Assembly (NCBI RefSeq): GCF_014805625.2
Contig: NW_023998433.1
Coordinates: forward strand, 1,349,297 to 1,413,296
Origin: Glossina fuscipes
Taxonomy: Eukaryota; Arthropoda; Insecta; Diptera; Glossinidae
Reading direction: 5' to 3'
Length of the DNA stretch: 64,000 bases
Shown here in pieces: positions 12,116 through 24,149 of the stretch. Each line of letters begins with the position of its first letter. Position 1 is the stretch's first letter. The position numbers were made by a program, and so were the translations under genes. The notes below the pieces were generated by a model, which saw only the letters and a list, made by a program, of their open reading frames with translations, made no database searches and was not told the DNA's origin.

Positions 12116-13789
12116 ATTTTTTAGTATACAAATCGATTCAGATTTCGATTTTCTTAGCTTGTCTGTCTGTGTGTGCTTTTTTTGTGTTCAATCTACTTTC
12201 ATTTTCTTATTTAGTTTGGTAAGTTTATAGATAAAAAATTGGTTTGTGAAATGTTTCTGCCTAGTAAATAATAAATTTCAGTTTTCAACGATTGTGCCTG
12301 TGCTTAGGGCAGACTGCGTTAATTGCATGTACGCAATGAGAAGCTGTGCTCTCACTCATCAGTGGATACTACAGATGGCAAGTACTTCGAAATTCGATAT
12401 AAGTGATCAAATTATTTAGGTAATATCTTTAAAGTAAGAAAGACAAAAAAGTTCAGAAACTAAGTAAGATGTTTGTCTTCGGTTTAAGTTCATTTACTTT
12501 CATTCTCGATTCATCGATGAAAATCCAACCCTCTCAAGGGCCATGATGTAACCATGTTTCATGATGATGTCTCTAAGAAAACAATACATTTTGATTGCTT
12601 TGTTTAAATTTCTTTGCTTATCATTGACATCGAACAATTGAAAAACGCATGACTATTGGCAAAAATTTTATTTTCTATAATTTATTTTATTATTTTTAGA
12701 ATGCGTTTCAAATTTTGCTTTTCGGTAAATCGCACTGCGAAAATTTCTTGGAATGTCCGGTTCCCCAAAATGTCTTACATGGCATGCGGTACTTGACGAT
12801 CCTGTTTTATAATAAAACTTAAACCTCCGATCGGTTTCTTATATACACATATACAGAATGCCAAAATTGATGCAACATTAAAACAACTGTAACAAGAATA
12901 CAAGTTGTTTCCTTTTATAACTATTGATCGATTGCAACGCCAGAATGTATTGTTTTAATAAAAAATAAAAAAAATTAAATAAATAAAATGATCATAATAA
13001 TAAATATTCGTGATTGCGTTCGTCTAAAAATGCTGCTAATTGAATAAATTATTAATAGACTGGATGTAAAAAGCGCTACTCAGTCCATCCAATTTTGAGA
13101 CTTGACAAAATTAAAATAAAATTTTGCTTTTATAATAATCGGCTTTAGATCTTATATCTGTACATTTTTAATATAATAGTCCCAAAGTATGTTAACTTCG
13201 CAACCAATGGGTAATTTGTGAGAAGAAGCATACCATTCGGGAATTATTCATCATAATAATGCTAATTTTGTTCCCTGGTTATGGAAATTGAAATAGGAAA
13301 AAGTGTTGTGTAATGATTAATAATCAAAATGTGATAATCGTAACAAGGTTCCTGCATCTTGGATTTGATAAAAGTGAGTGAATCGATTTTATTTGGCAAC
13401 GAAACCGGTTTTCGATTTGATTTGACTTATTTTCACAAAGTGAGATCATTTTGAAAGCTGATTTTGTCAATGAATACAACACATGTCAATCTATTTTGTG
13501 ATTCAACTATATATAGAAACACATATATCAAACTGAACTATACGAGAAATGAACGGTATATAATGCACGTTAGTGATATAGTAATTCATCGATATGAAAT
13601 CATAGAATAGCAAAGTGTTAAATAATCAATGGTGAATTTAAATCATCAGAATATAAAAACTTCTTTTAATAAATTAACATTACTTTTAAAATGCGAATGA
13701 TTTCAATGACTTCGAGCATATTTGTAATTTCAATTGTGGGCTTGGAAGATGCTATGCCGACTCTTGCCTCTCGAAAAAGCAATTTATAG
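12116..13789. other. Non-coding stretch
   Basis: AT-rich DNA without a recognisable gene or repeat family on either strand. Confidence 0.5.
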
Positions 13790-14060
13790 GTGGTTTGCTC
13801 ATTTTAAATCAGGTTGAGCGTGCTCCAATGATACTGAACACTCTGGCCGAGAAAATTCGGTATTCGTCAATGCTTTTTGGACAAAATATCTCAAATATTG
13901 CAAATAAATGTATATACACCAGAACGACAGATAAGCTGAAAATGGTTTTATATCAATCGGCATAATAATTAAAAAGTACATCTATCTTGAAGATACTTCG
14001 GAGTATTATACACGTCTGCATAAACTTAATGTACCAAGTGCGGTAGGTTATAAAAATTGT
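13790..14060 (+). repeat. Dispersed repeat family Q, copy 4
   Basis: Diverged copy with ATCAATCGGCATAATAATTA, then GGAGTATTATACACGTCTGC, CTTAATGTACCAAGTG and GTAGGTTATAAAAATTG. Left end not discernible. Confidence 0.5.
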
Positions 14061-14357
14061 TATTTTTAAAATATCGTCAGAAAACTTGTTGCGTAATAGT
14101 ATTACGCCTGGATATGGCAAATATGTTTAATTTGTAGTATTTTATGATGATATTAGGTGAAGAATAGTGAGACATTTGACAATAAGACAAATTTTTGCTA
14201 AATTTGGATCACCTTAGTTTGCGTTTTGGAGTCTGTTGCACGTGTATAAGGGTTCCCATGAAAGTTACTCCTTTAGATAGAAACGATATACAATTTTTGG
14301 AGTTTATTCCAAAAATAAAGGAAGAATTGCATTAAACGCATGACGAATAGACATTTA

Positions 14358-14379
14358 AGTTAAGTTAAGTTAAGTTAAG
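14358..14379. repeat. (AGTTA)n pentanucleotide repeat
   Basis: About four units of AGTTA/TTAAG. Confidence 0.9.
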
Positions 14380-14509
14380 TCGCCCTTGGTCATCTGTAAC
14401 GTCTTTACTTGTCTTTATTTAATTTATAGTATTTTTATAACTGTAGGTTTTGGGGCTTTCCATATAGATTTTCGTAAATTTCCGAACTGCTAAACTCGGC
14501 AAATAGTTG

Positions 14510-14760
14510 AAAGAATTGAGTCATCATTACGTCGTTGTCAAAACTGAGCAAACGCGGCTTCCGCTTCGAACAGACCTTTTTCATTCAAAAATGTTAACGC
14601 AAAATAGTAAATACACTGCCTTCTGATATCCGTAAGTTGTCAGCTCCCTCACGCAACTTCAGTTTTTGGTCTTTCAAAACGATTTCATGCACTTTTTTGT
14701 TTTCTGGAGCAGATGACGAATCCGCTCGGCCAGACCGTTAATTACTAACCAGAAATCATA
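14510..14760 (-). pseudogene. Mariner-like transposase remnant, DNA-binding region
   Basis: Translated on minus, the segment 14740 down to about 14610 gives KLKLREGADNLRISEGSVFT followed by IL, then (after a stop) KKVCSKRKPRLLSFD. This corresponds to the second helix-turn-helix and the conserved W/KVPRLL block of Tc1/mariner (mariner-type) transposases, where family members typically read ...ISEGSVxxIL...L...K.CSKWVPRLL. At least one in-frame stop is present and the catalytic domain is absent. A second, related remnant lies at 54410-54640. Confidence 0.65.
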
Positions 14761-15499
14761 TGTCAGGCAAAAGTCTTTTTTAATTACGGGTTGAGACAGT
14801 CAACGATTGGACCTAAATCGTCTGAAATTCGACCCCTTTAGACATCTTGGAAATGCCAAGAGAATGTAATATAAATGAAATATTTAAAATTATTAAAACG
14901 ACTAGAGCAACCGTCTAACATTTCTTTTTTAAAAAAGCGGCGATAGTCTCAGCTGCAACTGCTCATCCTACTTTAGTCGTAGAAATTATTTCTGTTATGC
15001 ATAAATAAATTTTAAAATAATAAAAGCATTTTTTATAATTCATTCTAAATTTTTATTTCTATTCAATTCAGTGGCGCATACGTTCGTCTATTGTAAAAAG
15101 ATCGAGTCGAGTGGGTTCTGTACCAGTGACGCTGAAGTGATCACGGAAAAATGAGAAAATAGTTCACAATTAAAATCTAACTGTGGAAGAGGAAAGGAAT
15201 CTTATTTATGTAAAGAGAAAGAAAAGGAATCTAATAAGTACTTTGGCCGTAATTAATGCCGAAATGTAACAACGTCCCGATGCACGGCGATAGCAAAACA
15301 AGATATACAATCGAAAACAACACGACAAACTAGGAAACCGGAAAATGGGGAAACAAACCGCATTACTTTTTAAGCTCACATGATGTACCGCCACTGTAAA
15401 AAAAAAACTACTCTTGCTCTGTCTGTTAATTGAAAATCAATTATCACTTTCTTGCAGCCCATTTACATTTTGGGATAATTGCAAAAAAGTAATAGAATT

Positions 15500-15592
15500 G
15501 TTATTTTTATTGAGTCAAGCAAATAAATTCTAAAGCTAACGTCCTAAAGCATTAGCATCATATAAGGCTTCTGGGTGGGCCACTCAGGCGGA
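15500..15592 (-). mobile_element. tRNA-derived SINE copy B, internally deleted (minus)
   Basis: On minus: CTATCCGCCTGAGTGGCC (head), then directly CCAGAAGCCTTATATGATGC, TAATGCTTTAGGA and TTAGAATTTATTTGCTTG. Relative to the copy at 37775, everything from the A box through the B box to the GTGCGGTAGAG block is missing, so this copy cannot use an internal Pol III promoter. Confidence 0.7.
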
Positions 15593-15662
15593 TAGTAATA
15601 ATAAGATTAAATTTTATGAATTATGCAATAAATATTATCTTAATTTTTTTTTTTTTTTTTTA

Positions 15663-15807
15663 CCCGCCTAAATGGGCGAGTAGGCGAGTCTCGACTATCA
15701 ACTCCAATGGTCGTGGGTTCAAATCTCAAGTGCGGTAGAGTTTTTAATAAAAGCCGAAAGAATTTATTCTCTGGCTAAATTTATAATAATAATAACAATA
15801 ATAATAT
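15663..15807 (+). mobile_element. tRNA-derived SINE copy C (plus)
   Basis: The head is CCGCCTAAATGGGCGAGTAG, with an A-box-like GGGCGAGTAGGC and an intact B-box-like GGTTCAAATCT. These are followed by CAAGTGCGGTAGAGTTTTTA, AAAGCCGAAAG, then directly AATTTATTCTCTGGCTAAAT and a TAA-rich tail. The GATGCTAGTGCT...TTTAGTCTT block is deleted. It lies 70 bp from copy B in the opposite orientation. Confidence 0.8.
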
Positions 15808-16231
15808 ATCGGAAAATATGCGGTACTCAATATCAAGTACGTACTCGATTCGACGGTCATTCACGATCGTATCTTTTGTGAGTTGATATAAATCGATTGC
15901 TGCTGAATCGGGAAAAGTGTTTCAGTCGAGAGCAATGCAACATTTGTGGTACCATTAGTGTATGAATAAATGCAAAAAGAAAGAAGAAAGTAATTAAAGT
16001 AAGAAAGTAAGTAAAGTAAGTTTAGAATATTTTCCAATCTTGTGAAATAAATAAGCAACGCGCCTTATACAATTGCTCTTGTGGGATGTGGAAGATTGCA
16101 GAAAACTGCCAAATTCGTGCGTGCGCAAAACAAATTATTAAATATTTAAATTTCACATTATAAACGCCATTAGTGTTCCATCTGTGCTTGGTATTGTACG
16201 AGACAAAAAAGTATTTTTTCCAATTTTTACA

Positions 16232-16665
16232 ACGCGTGATTTAGGTTGGACAAAGAAGTCGCATTAAATTTTGTTTGCGAAATGAAATTTCTTGTACACG
16301 AACGTTTACGATTTTGCAGAGGGCATTTGATGAGAAGACTTTGTCGGAAAGGTATGTTTAAAAGTGCTACAAATAGTTGGAAGAAGGCCATTACCGGGTT
16401 GAAGACCATTATCGTCCCGGACGACAATAACACCTCCACCGATGAAAGTTACGCCAAACAAATCCAAGACTTGGTGCTCAGAAATCGACGATTAACAGTT
16501 AGCGATCGGGTTGACGCTTTTGCCATTGCACAAAGCTTTGAACACCATTCCGGAAATCGACTCTTCAGCAACTGTTTCCGAGGATTAGAAAAAACGTTGC
16601 CATAAGTATATTGTATCTGAGGGGGATTACTTGCCAGGCGACGAAATAGATTCGGTATAATTGAT
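16232..16665 (+). pseudogene. Internally deleted mariner-like element remnant
   Basis: It begins with TTAGGTTGGACAAAGAAGTC, like the left inverted repeat of many mariners. In one frame, 16365-16425 reads LEEGHYRVEDHYRPGR, and in the next frame 16437-16520 reads TSTDESYAKQIQDLVLRNRR then LTVSD. Both match the linker and second helix-turn-helix region of mariner transposases (...EGR..VEDD.RPGRPSTS...V..LVL.NRRLTV...). Near 16588-16650 a third frame gives KKRCHKYIVSEGDYLPGDE, like the family's C-terminal W.KCI..GDYFEGD block. The catalytic core is absent and frames are broken. Confidence 0.6.
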
Positions 16666-16899
16666 AGGTTTAAGAATGATAAAATTAAATTGTTCTCGCT
16701 TTTCGAAGACAATATTACGGTATTTATATCTACATACATTTTGGATGCTATTGATTGCCTTAATGAAGAGAAAGACAAAGAAAGTGAAACAAAAATATTC
16801 AGAAAGTCAATTCATCTCAGACACAGAAAAGTTTGAAGTGACTGTGCACAAGAAAGCATAAGAACGAAATGTATGGAAAGCAGCAACTGACCGTCTTGT

Positions 16900-17288
16900 C
16901 TGCTTTGCAATAGGTCACTGAAATGCATGATTTTAAAAACGTATATTAACGTATATATACTGGCGGTAGTTATCAAATACAATTTCGATACAATATGATT
17001 CCAAAAATGATGAATATATGTTCCGCTGGATTTTTTTTCAATTGCTTTTTACCTTTATTTTTATTTTATCGTTAATAAGCGAACTTTAGACCAACTTTGA
17101 AAGAAAAAACAGCTATTAATATACATATATATGTATAGCGGGAACATATATATATATATATATATATATATTTTATGAAAGCTTTGAGTTAATTTATTTT
17201 TTTATTTATATATATATTTGGAATGAAATTAAAGCTATCGTAAAACCTTATACCTTAAGATTTGATTTCGATAGAACACGGAACACTC
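16900..17288. other. Non-coding stretch with TA tract
   Basis: AT-rich, with a (TA)n tract at 17145-17171. No gene seen. Confidence 0.55.
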
Positions 17289-18092
17289 TTTTATACCTTT
17301 CACCGAAGTACGTGAGGTATATTCATTTTTCATCACGTTTGCACAGAAGGAAATTTCGGAGACCCCACAAACTATATATATTCTTGATCAGCATCAAATT
17401 CTGTATCGATTTAAGCATGTCCGCCCGTCCGTCTGTGTAATCTCTGTTGTAAACATTCTTGACTTCAAATTTGACGGAAACATTGATGTTAAATGTGATT
17501 GATGTTAAAAATGGGTCAAATCGGTTGAAAGACACGCCCACAGTACCAAATAAACTGAGAACACCTCTCTTTCTCAAAAGCAATAAAAAATTTGGTTTTG
17601 CTTATTACTCGTAATCTATAGCAAATAAATGTACAAGCTTTTGAACGCATATTCCATAGACGAAGCTATAGCACCTGTACAAAAAATTCTCTACGCCTAC
17701 CCAATAATATAGTGTATCAGAGTTTAATGTGTTTTTTTATACGTTTGTCACGCGCAGAAACAAGCTTCAAAACCCCCATAAGATATATAAATTCTTTGCC
17801 AATTTCAAATTTCGAATGCCTCTAAACATGTCTGCCTACCAATTTGTTCGTTTGTCAAACTATGCAGTATCTGTGGTTAGCGGAAATGAAGATATCGCCT
17901 ACAAATTTGCAAAAGAATTTGAAAGTGACCTCTGCTTTTCAAAGGACATGCCTACGACATCGACATGTCCATGTGAGAAAACTTTTATTTCGTAGAGTAT
18001 GAAAATTTATATTTATTGTTGTGTTTTTTAGGATAAAGTTAATGGGTATGAAATATTCAGACACGACCGAATATAATTTTGCTACTTATTTT
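17289..18092 (+). mobile_element. Dispersed element family P, copy b
   Basis: Left end TTTATACCTTTCACCGAAGT; right end GTTAATGGGTATGAAATATT, then ACACGACCGAATATAATTTT and GCTACTTATTT. Internal landmarks are ATTCTTGATCAGCATCAAAT, CGCCTACAAATTTGCAAAAG and CAAAGGACATGCC. About 800 bp, the longest copy in the window. No transposase frame. Confidence 0.65.
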
Positions 18093-19014
18093 ATTTTCAA
18101 GTCTCGTATAACTTGGCTTCAGTAGAACATAAAACGGGTGGGTTTCGCTGCAACGGGGTACTCGTTGCTTGGATTAATATTATCTCTAACTTTAAATTAT
18201 ATTATTTTATAATTTACATTTAAAAAACTTTCGTATAGCACGACTTTCATTCACTGCGGTAGGAATTTACAGTGTCATACGAGGTATGTCGTTTTTTCGT
18301 AGGATGGGAGAAGCGGACCTTCTCCGAACAGATTCCTAGTCACAGAAAACATAAATCAAAAGGAATTTTCATTCCGTCGATCGTAAAAGATGGTTTCAGG
18401 AAGCTAAGTTTAATACGGACGCTTAGCTTGAAGCAATGCAAAGTTATTTCTAGATCCGCTTGAAAGCCAAACCAACCAAACAAAATTTAAAATGTTTGTC
18501 ATTGTTCCTTTTTGCAGATTTATTCAGAGTGATCGAAACAATTTGAGGTTTAGGGACTATTCGAAGCTAATTTTAATTGTTGTAATCATTTCACAAACTT
18601 AATACTTACCATAATGTATATAACAAATAGACAACAGAAATAGCATTTCGACAACGAAAAATTCATGAATGGATGACTTTGATTGAATGTCGAGCAAATG
18701 CAGTTTTCGTTCAGAATTATTCATATCTGCGCTGGTGTTTGAAGGTGCGTGTACAGACATTACGCTAACTATCCCTACATATGTGTTTGCATTAATCTTA
18801 ACGCAGAGATTTTTGAAAGCAGAGCTTGGCCTTAATATTAAATACCAAAACACAAGCGACGTTGATCTATTCATTACACCCTTCAACAGAAGCTAGTTAA
18901 CATTACTTAATTTATCAGATGCAAATAAAACTAGTTAAATAAAAGAAAAGATAAATGCAAGCTGAATGTTGTAAGTCGCTTAAGAAACAAACGGGGTGTT
19001 CGCTCTTAAAATCC
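18093..19014. other. Non-coding stretch
   Basis: Short open frames exist on both strands (for example around 18600-18890) but show no domain, splice context or homology I recognise. Confidence 0.45.
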
Positions 19015-19576
19015 ATTTTTATACCTACCACCGAAGAACGGAAGTGTATTCATATTGTCTGCATGACAATCTGTTTATCCTGACCGTAAAAATGACACTC
19101 TCGGATCCAAATTTAGCGTAAACATTGGATGTTATTGCAGACTGGTATTACCACCACTGAAATAAAAAAGTAAATTGTTTTTGTGTGAGAGACCCTGTAG
19201 AATAAGGAAAAACCCACAGTCGAAATTTCATTTTTTTATTAAAATATTTGTAACGCATAGAGGGAGCATACAAGTGTCATATTCGGAATCCAACTAAGCA
19301 TGTCCATCTGCCCGCTTGCTCATCTTTATAAGGTCGATGGTAGAAATTCTCCCATCCGCAAAAATGAAGTTCACTGTACGCACTGAAACATAAATTCAGA
19401 ATACCTCTGCTTGCTGACTCACGAATTTCAACGGACACGTGACAAAATCCAACGACACTCAGTCAATATACAGAAATTTTGGTTTATTCGTTTTTCTTTG
19501 CAACCTTTGTTAGCATAAAGATGGTGGGCGCGAAAGATTCGGTCCGAGCCGAGTATTATATATTTTCTTACTTGTT
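19015..19576 (+). mobile_element. Dispersed element family P, copy c
   Basis: Left end TTTTATACCTACCACCGAAG; right end GATGGTGGGCGCGAAAGATT then CGGTCCGAGCCGAGTATTAT and TTTTCTTACTTGTT. TACCACC at the left pairs with GGTGG at the right, again suggesting inverted ends. Confidence 0.6.
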
Positions 19577-20487
19577 ACTGTTGAAGTAGAACAACACTAC
19601 ATACAAAAGAGCAATTTGCTCTATAAATAAGGCACATAATAAGAGAAACACGTATTTTTTTGTGAAATGGAATTTCATTATATAGATTGAAACACCAAAG
19701 CCAATAATTTCTTAACTTTTACTGACTATAAGTCACATGTATTTTCGAGTCGTTCCAAATAACTATGCATTTCCTGTTGGAGTTCTTCATTTGATGTAAA
19801 ATACTTATTGGTCGCTCATCGTAAGCGAAGTCTGCTACTCATATCTCAGTTCATACCACTTTGCTTGTACCACAGTTTCCATCTTAAGCCTCTTTGGTGA
19901 ACTTTCATGCGACAAAGCCATCCACGTAATTTCTCGGCATAGTGGTGAATGCATGTCTTATCTATCTTAATTCTCCAGCATTAAATGATGGTCTCTAGGT
20001 CGTTTATTGAATTGGTCACACATATGCCACTTCGATCAATTATGAGCGACTGAGTTACTCATCTTGCACAAAGGCAATTTTTTAAGCACAATATTCAATA
20101 TACAGATCGATATCATATGTATACTGCCACCTCCAGCTCACTCATTTCCAATTGTACCTCGTAGGTGCATATCAGATATTTTTTCAATTGCTGGTTGTAT
20201 TGTGCTTGTGCGGTCAGGTTTAAATCCAACCATTTAATATTTAACCATACTATTTTACGCGCTAAATGCCCGTTTCTGTCAATGCTTCAACGTTAAAGAA
20301 TTATTGTTAATTACAAAATAAAATGTATTTTTTTTTAATATAAGCGAAACCATCGAGGATGTTCATTTTCTGCGGCCACCAAACAAATACTAACTTGCCA
20401 TACGCCACGAAATTTGACACGGCGTCGAAAGAAAGTGCGTTCTTGTCTTTATGTCGACCATCTAAAGAAAGCGGTATGTGCATTTTC
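19577..20487. other. Non-coding stretch
   Basis: No gene or repeat family identified on either strand. Confidence 0.45.
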
Positions 20488-20735
20488 TCAAAACGTTTGC
20501 AACACCTAGAAGGAAATTTCAATGATCCTATAAAGTATATTTTCCTGACCAGTCTCGATTACTACGTCTGTTTAGGCAAGTCTGTCCTTCCGTCTCTATG
20601 GGCTCATGCGGTAAATATGTTCGCCGCAAAAATTAAGGCAAACAACTGTAAACCGTTGCAAGCAGGTTGGTATTGAAAATGAGCGAATTCGGTCAGTGGA
20701 CCACAACACAACACGAACCAAAAGCACTTCTATAT
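20488..20735 (+). mobile_element. Dispersed element family P, internal fragment d
   Basis: Contains AAAACGTTTGCAACACCTAG, CCTATAAAGTATATTTTCCT, a GTCTGTCCTTCCGTCT tract and GCAGGTTGGTATTGAAAATG, all shared with copies a and b. Both ends are missing. Confidence 0.5.
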
Positions 20736-20829
20736 TCAAAACTAAAAAAAATTAGATTTTCGCTACTACCTGTAAAGTTTGCTTTTCATAGTCCATCCGA
20801 TTCAAATTAGAATGCCAAAATACTATCAT

Positions 20830-21200
20830 TTAGTGCGTTTTTGTCGCGAAATTTTCAGAATTGCAGTTTTTCCCAACGACTCTTCTAAAATCAGGCGTTT
20901 TATGGGTAGTCGCAGAAGTAGTCCGATCCAAACAATTACCAACAGCTTGCGTCCTTGGGGCGTCAAAATGCGTCGAAAATTGCAACGTATCAATTGAACA
21001 CGATACTACGCTGTCACACATCAGTTATGCGTACAATCAGACAGACAGAGAAACGTACATTCGTTTAAACAGATAAACGAATCGGAATCATTTGCTCAAT
21101 CGATTGGTATAATAAAAAATGAGTCTTTCTGGATGTTACATACATCCGCACTTAACTTAATATACCCTTTACCGCAAGTCGTTTGGAGCATAACTACACA
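20830..21200 (+). repeat. Dispersed repeat family Q, copy 5
   Basis: Contains GTCCGATCCAAACAATTACC, CTTGCGTCCTTGGGGCGTCA, an ACAGACAGACAGAG tract, ATTGGTATAATAAAAAATGA and right end ACATACATCCGCACTTAACT with TAATATACCCTTT. The right end is well preserved. Confidence 0.65.
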
Positions 21201-22659
21201 TGAATGTATTGTAACGCTCGTAAAAATTGCGACACAAACAGCTGGGTATCGCGTAGATTGGTTGAACGGAAATGAATTCTGCTACTTCAGATTTCTCTTA
21301 TTATTGTTGCTGTTGTTTCATAGGTCTTTCCGTTAATCAGTGATCACTTTTTTTTATATATTTATTCAGGCATAACAAATACCGAAATATACGCGTCCGT
21401 TGGGTTTGTATGTGACAACGCAAATGTTTGAAAACATTTTCTGATTGCAGCAAAAAGCTTAGAAAATTAAAAAGCAACTACAAATATAATTGGTCATTAA
21501 TTCATAGATAACACAGGAGTGCATGCCGGTGCTAGTCAGTTAAGCGACTGGCAACCACAAGCCAAAGTTCTTCTATCGATGAAACGTTAGTCTATTTTTT
21601 TTTTCTTAAACTAACTTACCTTCAGGCACAAAGTGCGTACATCTTCTTACTTTAGACTGAATATCATCTCCATAAATCCTGAAGCAAATATTCAGTTGTA
21701 AATATCGTTGAGCGCTGCATCGACGAAAGAGATCCGCATTTATCACTGTCTGGTATGTGTGTTTGGAATGTTGCAATTAATTTACATTCAAACAAAGGTA
21801 AAATTTTCTGTGCATGTTGTTCGTGTAGTACATATTGTGCACTCTTCATACCATGCACCACTTGCAATATAAGAGTTAAGGAAGGAGGCGACTGTATACT
21901 TTTCAGAATAATTTTCTTTTTCTTTTAGTGCAAATTTTCTGAAGGGCCGTGAAGACATTTGCACAAACAGATGCAAAAATGAGAATAGGTAACCGAAATT
22001 TGGCTTAAATATTCCTTAACCGCTTAAGGTAGGATGCACGCTCAAATGTAACAGTAACTAAAATCACTTCGGATAATACCGGTAGTTTTTCGAAATTTGC
22101 GTCTAGAACTTTCAATCCCGTCAATATTTTTCATGAAAACGACTATCCAAATTTTTACTAGAGCCACCTGTATGTGCGATACAATCCTGATCGGTTTGCT
22201 AATACGTCCATAATCAACGGTTAAATTAGGCGAGTTAGCATTAATGATAATACCCTCTTACTTTATGGTACCATAAAAACATCGAAGGTAATCATTTGAT
22301 TCAATCAATCAATCCATAACGTTACATTGACATTTCGACAAAGTGAACGAACGCTGTCTGATATTGAAAATAGCCAACTTTGCTTTGATTTCATGTTAAT
22401 GAGACAGATACAGTAGGCAAATATCTAATAATCTAATAACTGCTCAACCGTATGTACGAAAATACAAATGGTGACCAGCAGAAATCCTTTAGGACATAGA
22501 TATCATGCTGAAGCTTGCTGAGCCAAATGCACACGGTGGCTGAAATAAAACTAACTTCTTCTGATAATTTTTTCACAACTATTTGCCGTGCAAAAGGTTT
22601 GCTTGCAAAAAAAAAAAAACTCTCGCGTGGAAATAAGAACTGGGAAAGACTAAAAAGAT
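21201..22659. other. Non-coding stretch
   Basis: No supportable gene. AT-rich with scattered poly-T and poly-A. Confidence 0.45.
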
Positions 22660-22990
22660 AATGTTATGCGATATTCTATAAAACTACATAAGTCGGATAA
22701 GTACGTGCTCACAACTTGCAAATTAAAATCAAATGAAAAGATATTAATGCTTAATTTTAAGCATAAACATACGAAGATAATAGAGAATGCAGAACGTGTT
22801 CCTGAAACAGTTCCACTTTACAATAAAAGCAAATGTTGGCTTTATAACTTCGACCGAATGACTAGAAAATATGCAATGAAGCCAAAATTCCTTGGATGTC
22901 CCCTTCATTTTCTATTTGGCAGCCGTCAAACCAAAGGCATTTCTTTTTCAATTAGTTGAAGAATTGGGCAGCAGCCAATCTTTGCTTACT
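22660..22990 (+). pseudogene. piggyBac-like transposase C-terminal remnant
   Basis: The frame from 22666 carries VPETVPLYNKSKC followed by FDRMTRKYAMK at about residues 45-72. This matches the region after the catalytic core of piggyBac-family transposases, where members read ...P..V..YN.TK.GVD..DQM...Y..... The next frame (about 22935-22970) gives FQLVEELGSSQSL, like the family's ...FL..L..EL... segment, so a frameshift separates the two. Only about 110 codons survive and the catalytic aspartates upstream are absent. Downstream open stretches at 23132-23371 and 23475-23660 are protein-like but unassigned. Confidence 0.55.
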
Positions 22991-24149
22991 TCCACAAACG
23001 TGTCAAAACTAATTTCTTTACTTTTAAAATATTCTGCTAGGTACACTTAATAATGGAACCAACATATTTTAAACTCTTCGTCCCTCCAAGCTCATAAATA
23101 TATTGTTTCTGACAATTTGTATGTTGTATAAGTGTCGAACAGATATCCTAAAGTAAGTTCTTTCTTAGTCATGAATGTTAAGTATTCTTCACAACTTATT
23201 GTTTTTAAGATATCCGCACATTCAATATATCCACAAAATACCGCATTGTGTGTTCTTCAGCTTGCTTTCTTGTATACACTGTGTATAAATGTACTTGCTT
23301 TTCATTATCGCAGTCAACGTCAACGACGCTTCGATCTAATGAATATCACTATTGACGTCTTGATCACTTAGTTAGTAATCTGCTTAAAATAAATTTAAGC
23401 TCACAACCCTTTACAATACAATAAATCTCTTTCTAGATTCGTTAAGCCAGGTAGTAATGTAACACATTTAATTTATGTTTCATTCCTGCTTAATTCAATT
23501 ATTAATGCAGGGTTGCATAAAGATTGCTAAGTATAAAAATATCGTCGTGTACCTTATTCCTTTCTTTAAAAAATTTCTTAATCAAGTTTCTTTGCCAACA
23601 AAGGCATTTATCGAAAATTCTTACGAAAGGAAGGTCATTTCAATAGACAAATTGCTATGAGATTTCGCAAAGCCTTTACTTGAGACCGTATGGAAAGAAG
23701 TAATTCAATAGCAGATAATTGGATGTAGAGAAGGAGTTACTCGTATGGGTTAAGGTCTCGGCGACCAATCTAGTCACATTGCTTTGCAAGGATAATACTT
23801 GCTAATTGTGTGCATTGCCACTTCGGAAATTAATAAATCCATGAGATAATTTATAAAAAATCATTTGGTTGAAAACAGCGGAAAGAGGCAAATTGGAATT
23901 ATCATCCAAAATCGGAAATCGTTTCTACTAACACTTTAATTCTGAAATATATATATATATGTATTGATTATTTATTCATGTCAAAATATATATGTATATA
24001 CATATAAAAAAAAAATGCTTTTAGTTCAAATAATTTTAAATAGCGGAACAAAACGAGAAGCTTTTATTAATACTGTCAAGTACTTCGCGTACTGTGTTTA
24101 AAACTTTCAGCAAATCATATGTATTTATTAGAAATTAACACAGTGCAAA
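22991..24149. other. Stretch with unassigned open frames
   Basis: Open stretches at 23132-23371 (79 codons) and 23475-23660 (61 codons, continuing past one stop with a further protein-like run to about 23710) have plausible amino-acid composition, but no domain I can name and no clear splice pattern linking them. They may be decayed transposon coding sequence. Confidence 0.4.

Noticed and set aside
17729..17995. Recurring peptide AYKFAKEFESD in frames at 17.9, 10.3 and 40.7 kb
   Set aside because: It comes from a conserved DNA segment of family P; there is no consistent start, length or flanking protein, and all frames are broken.
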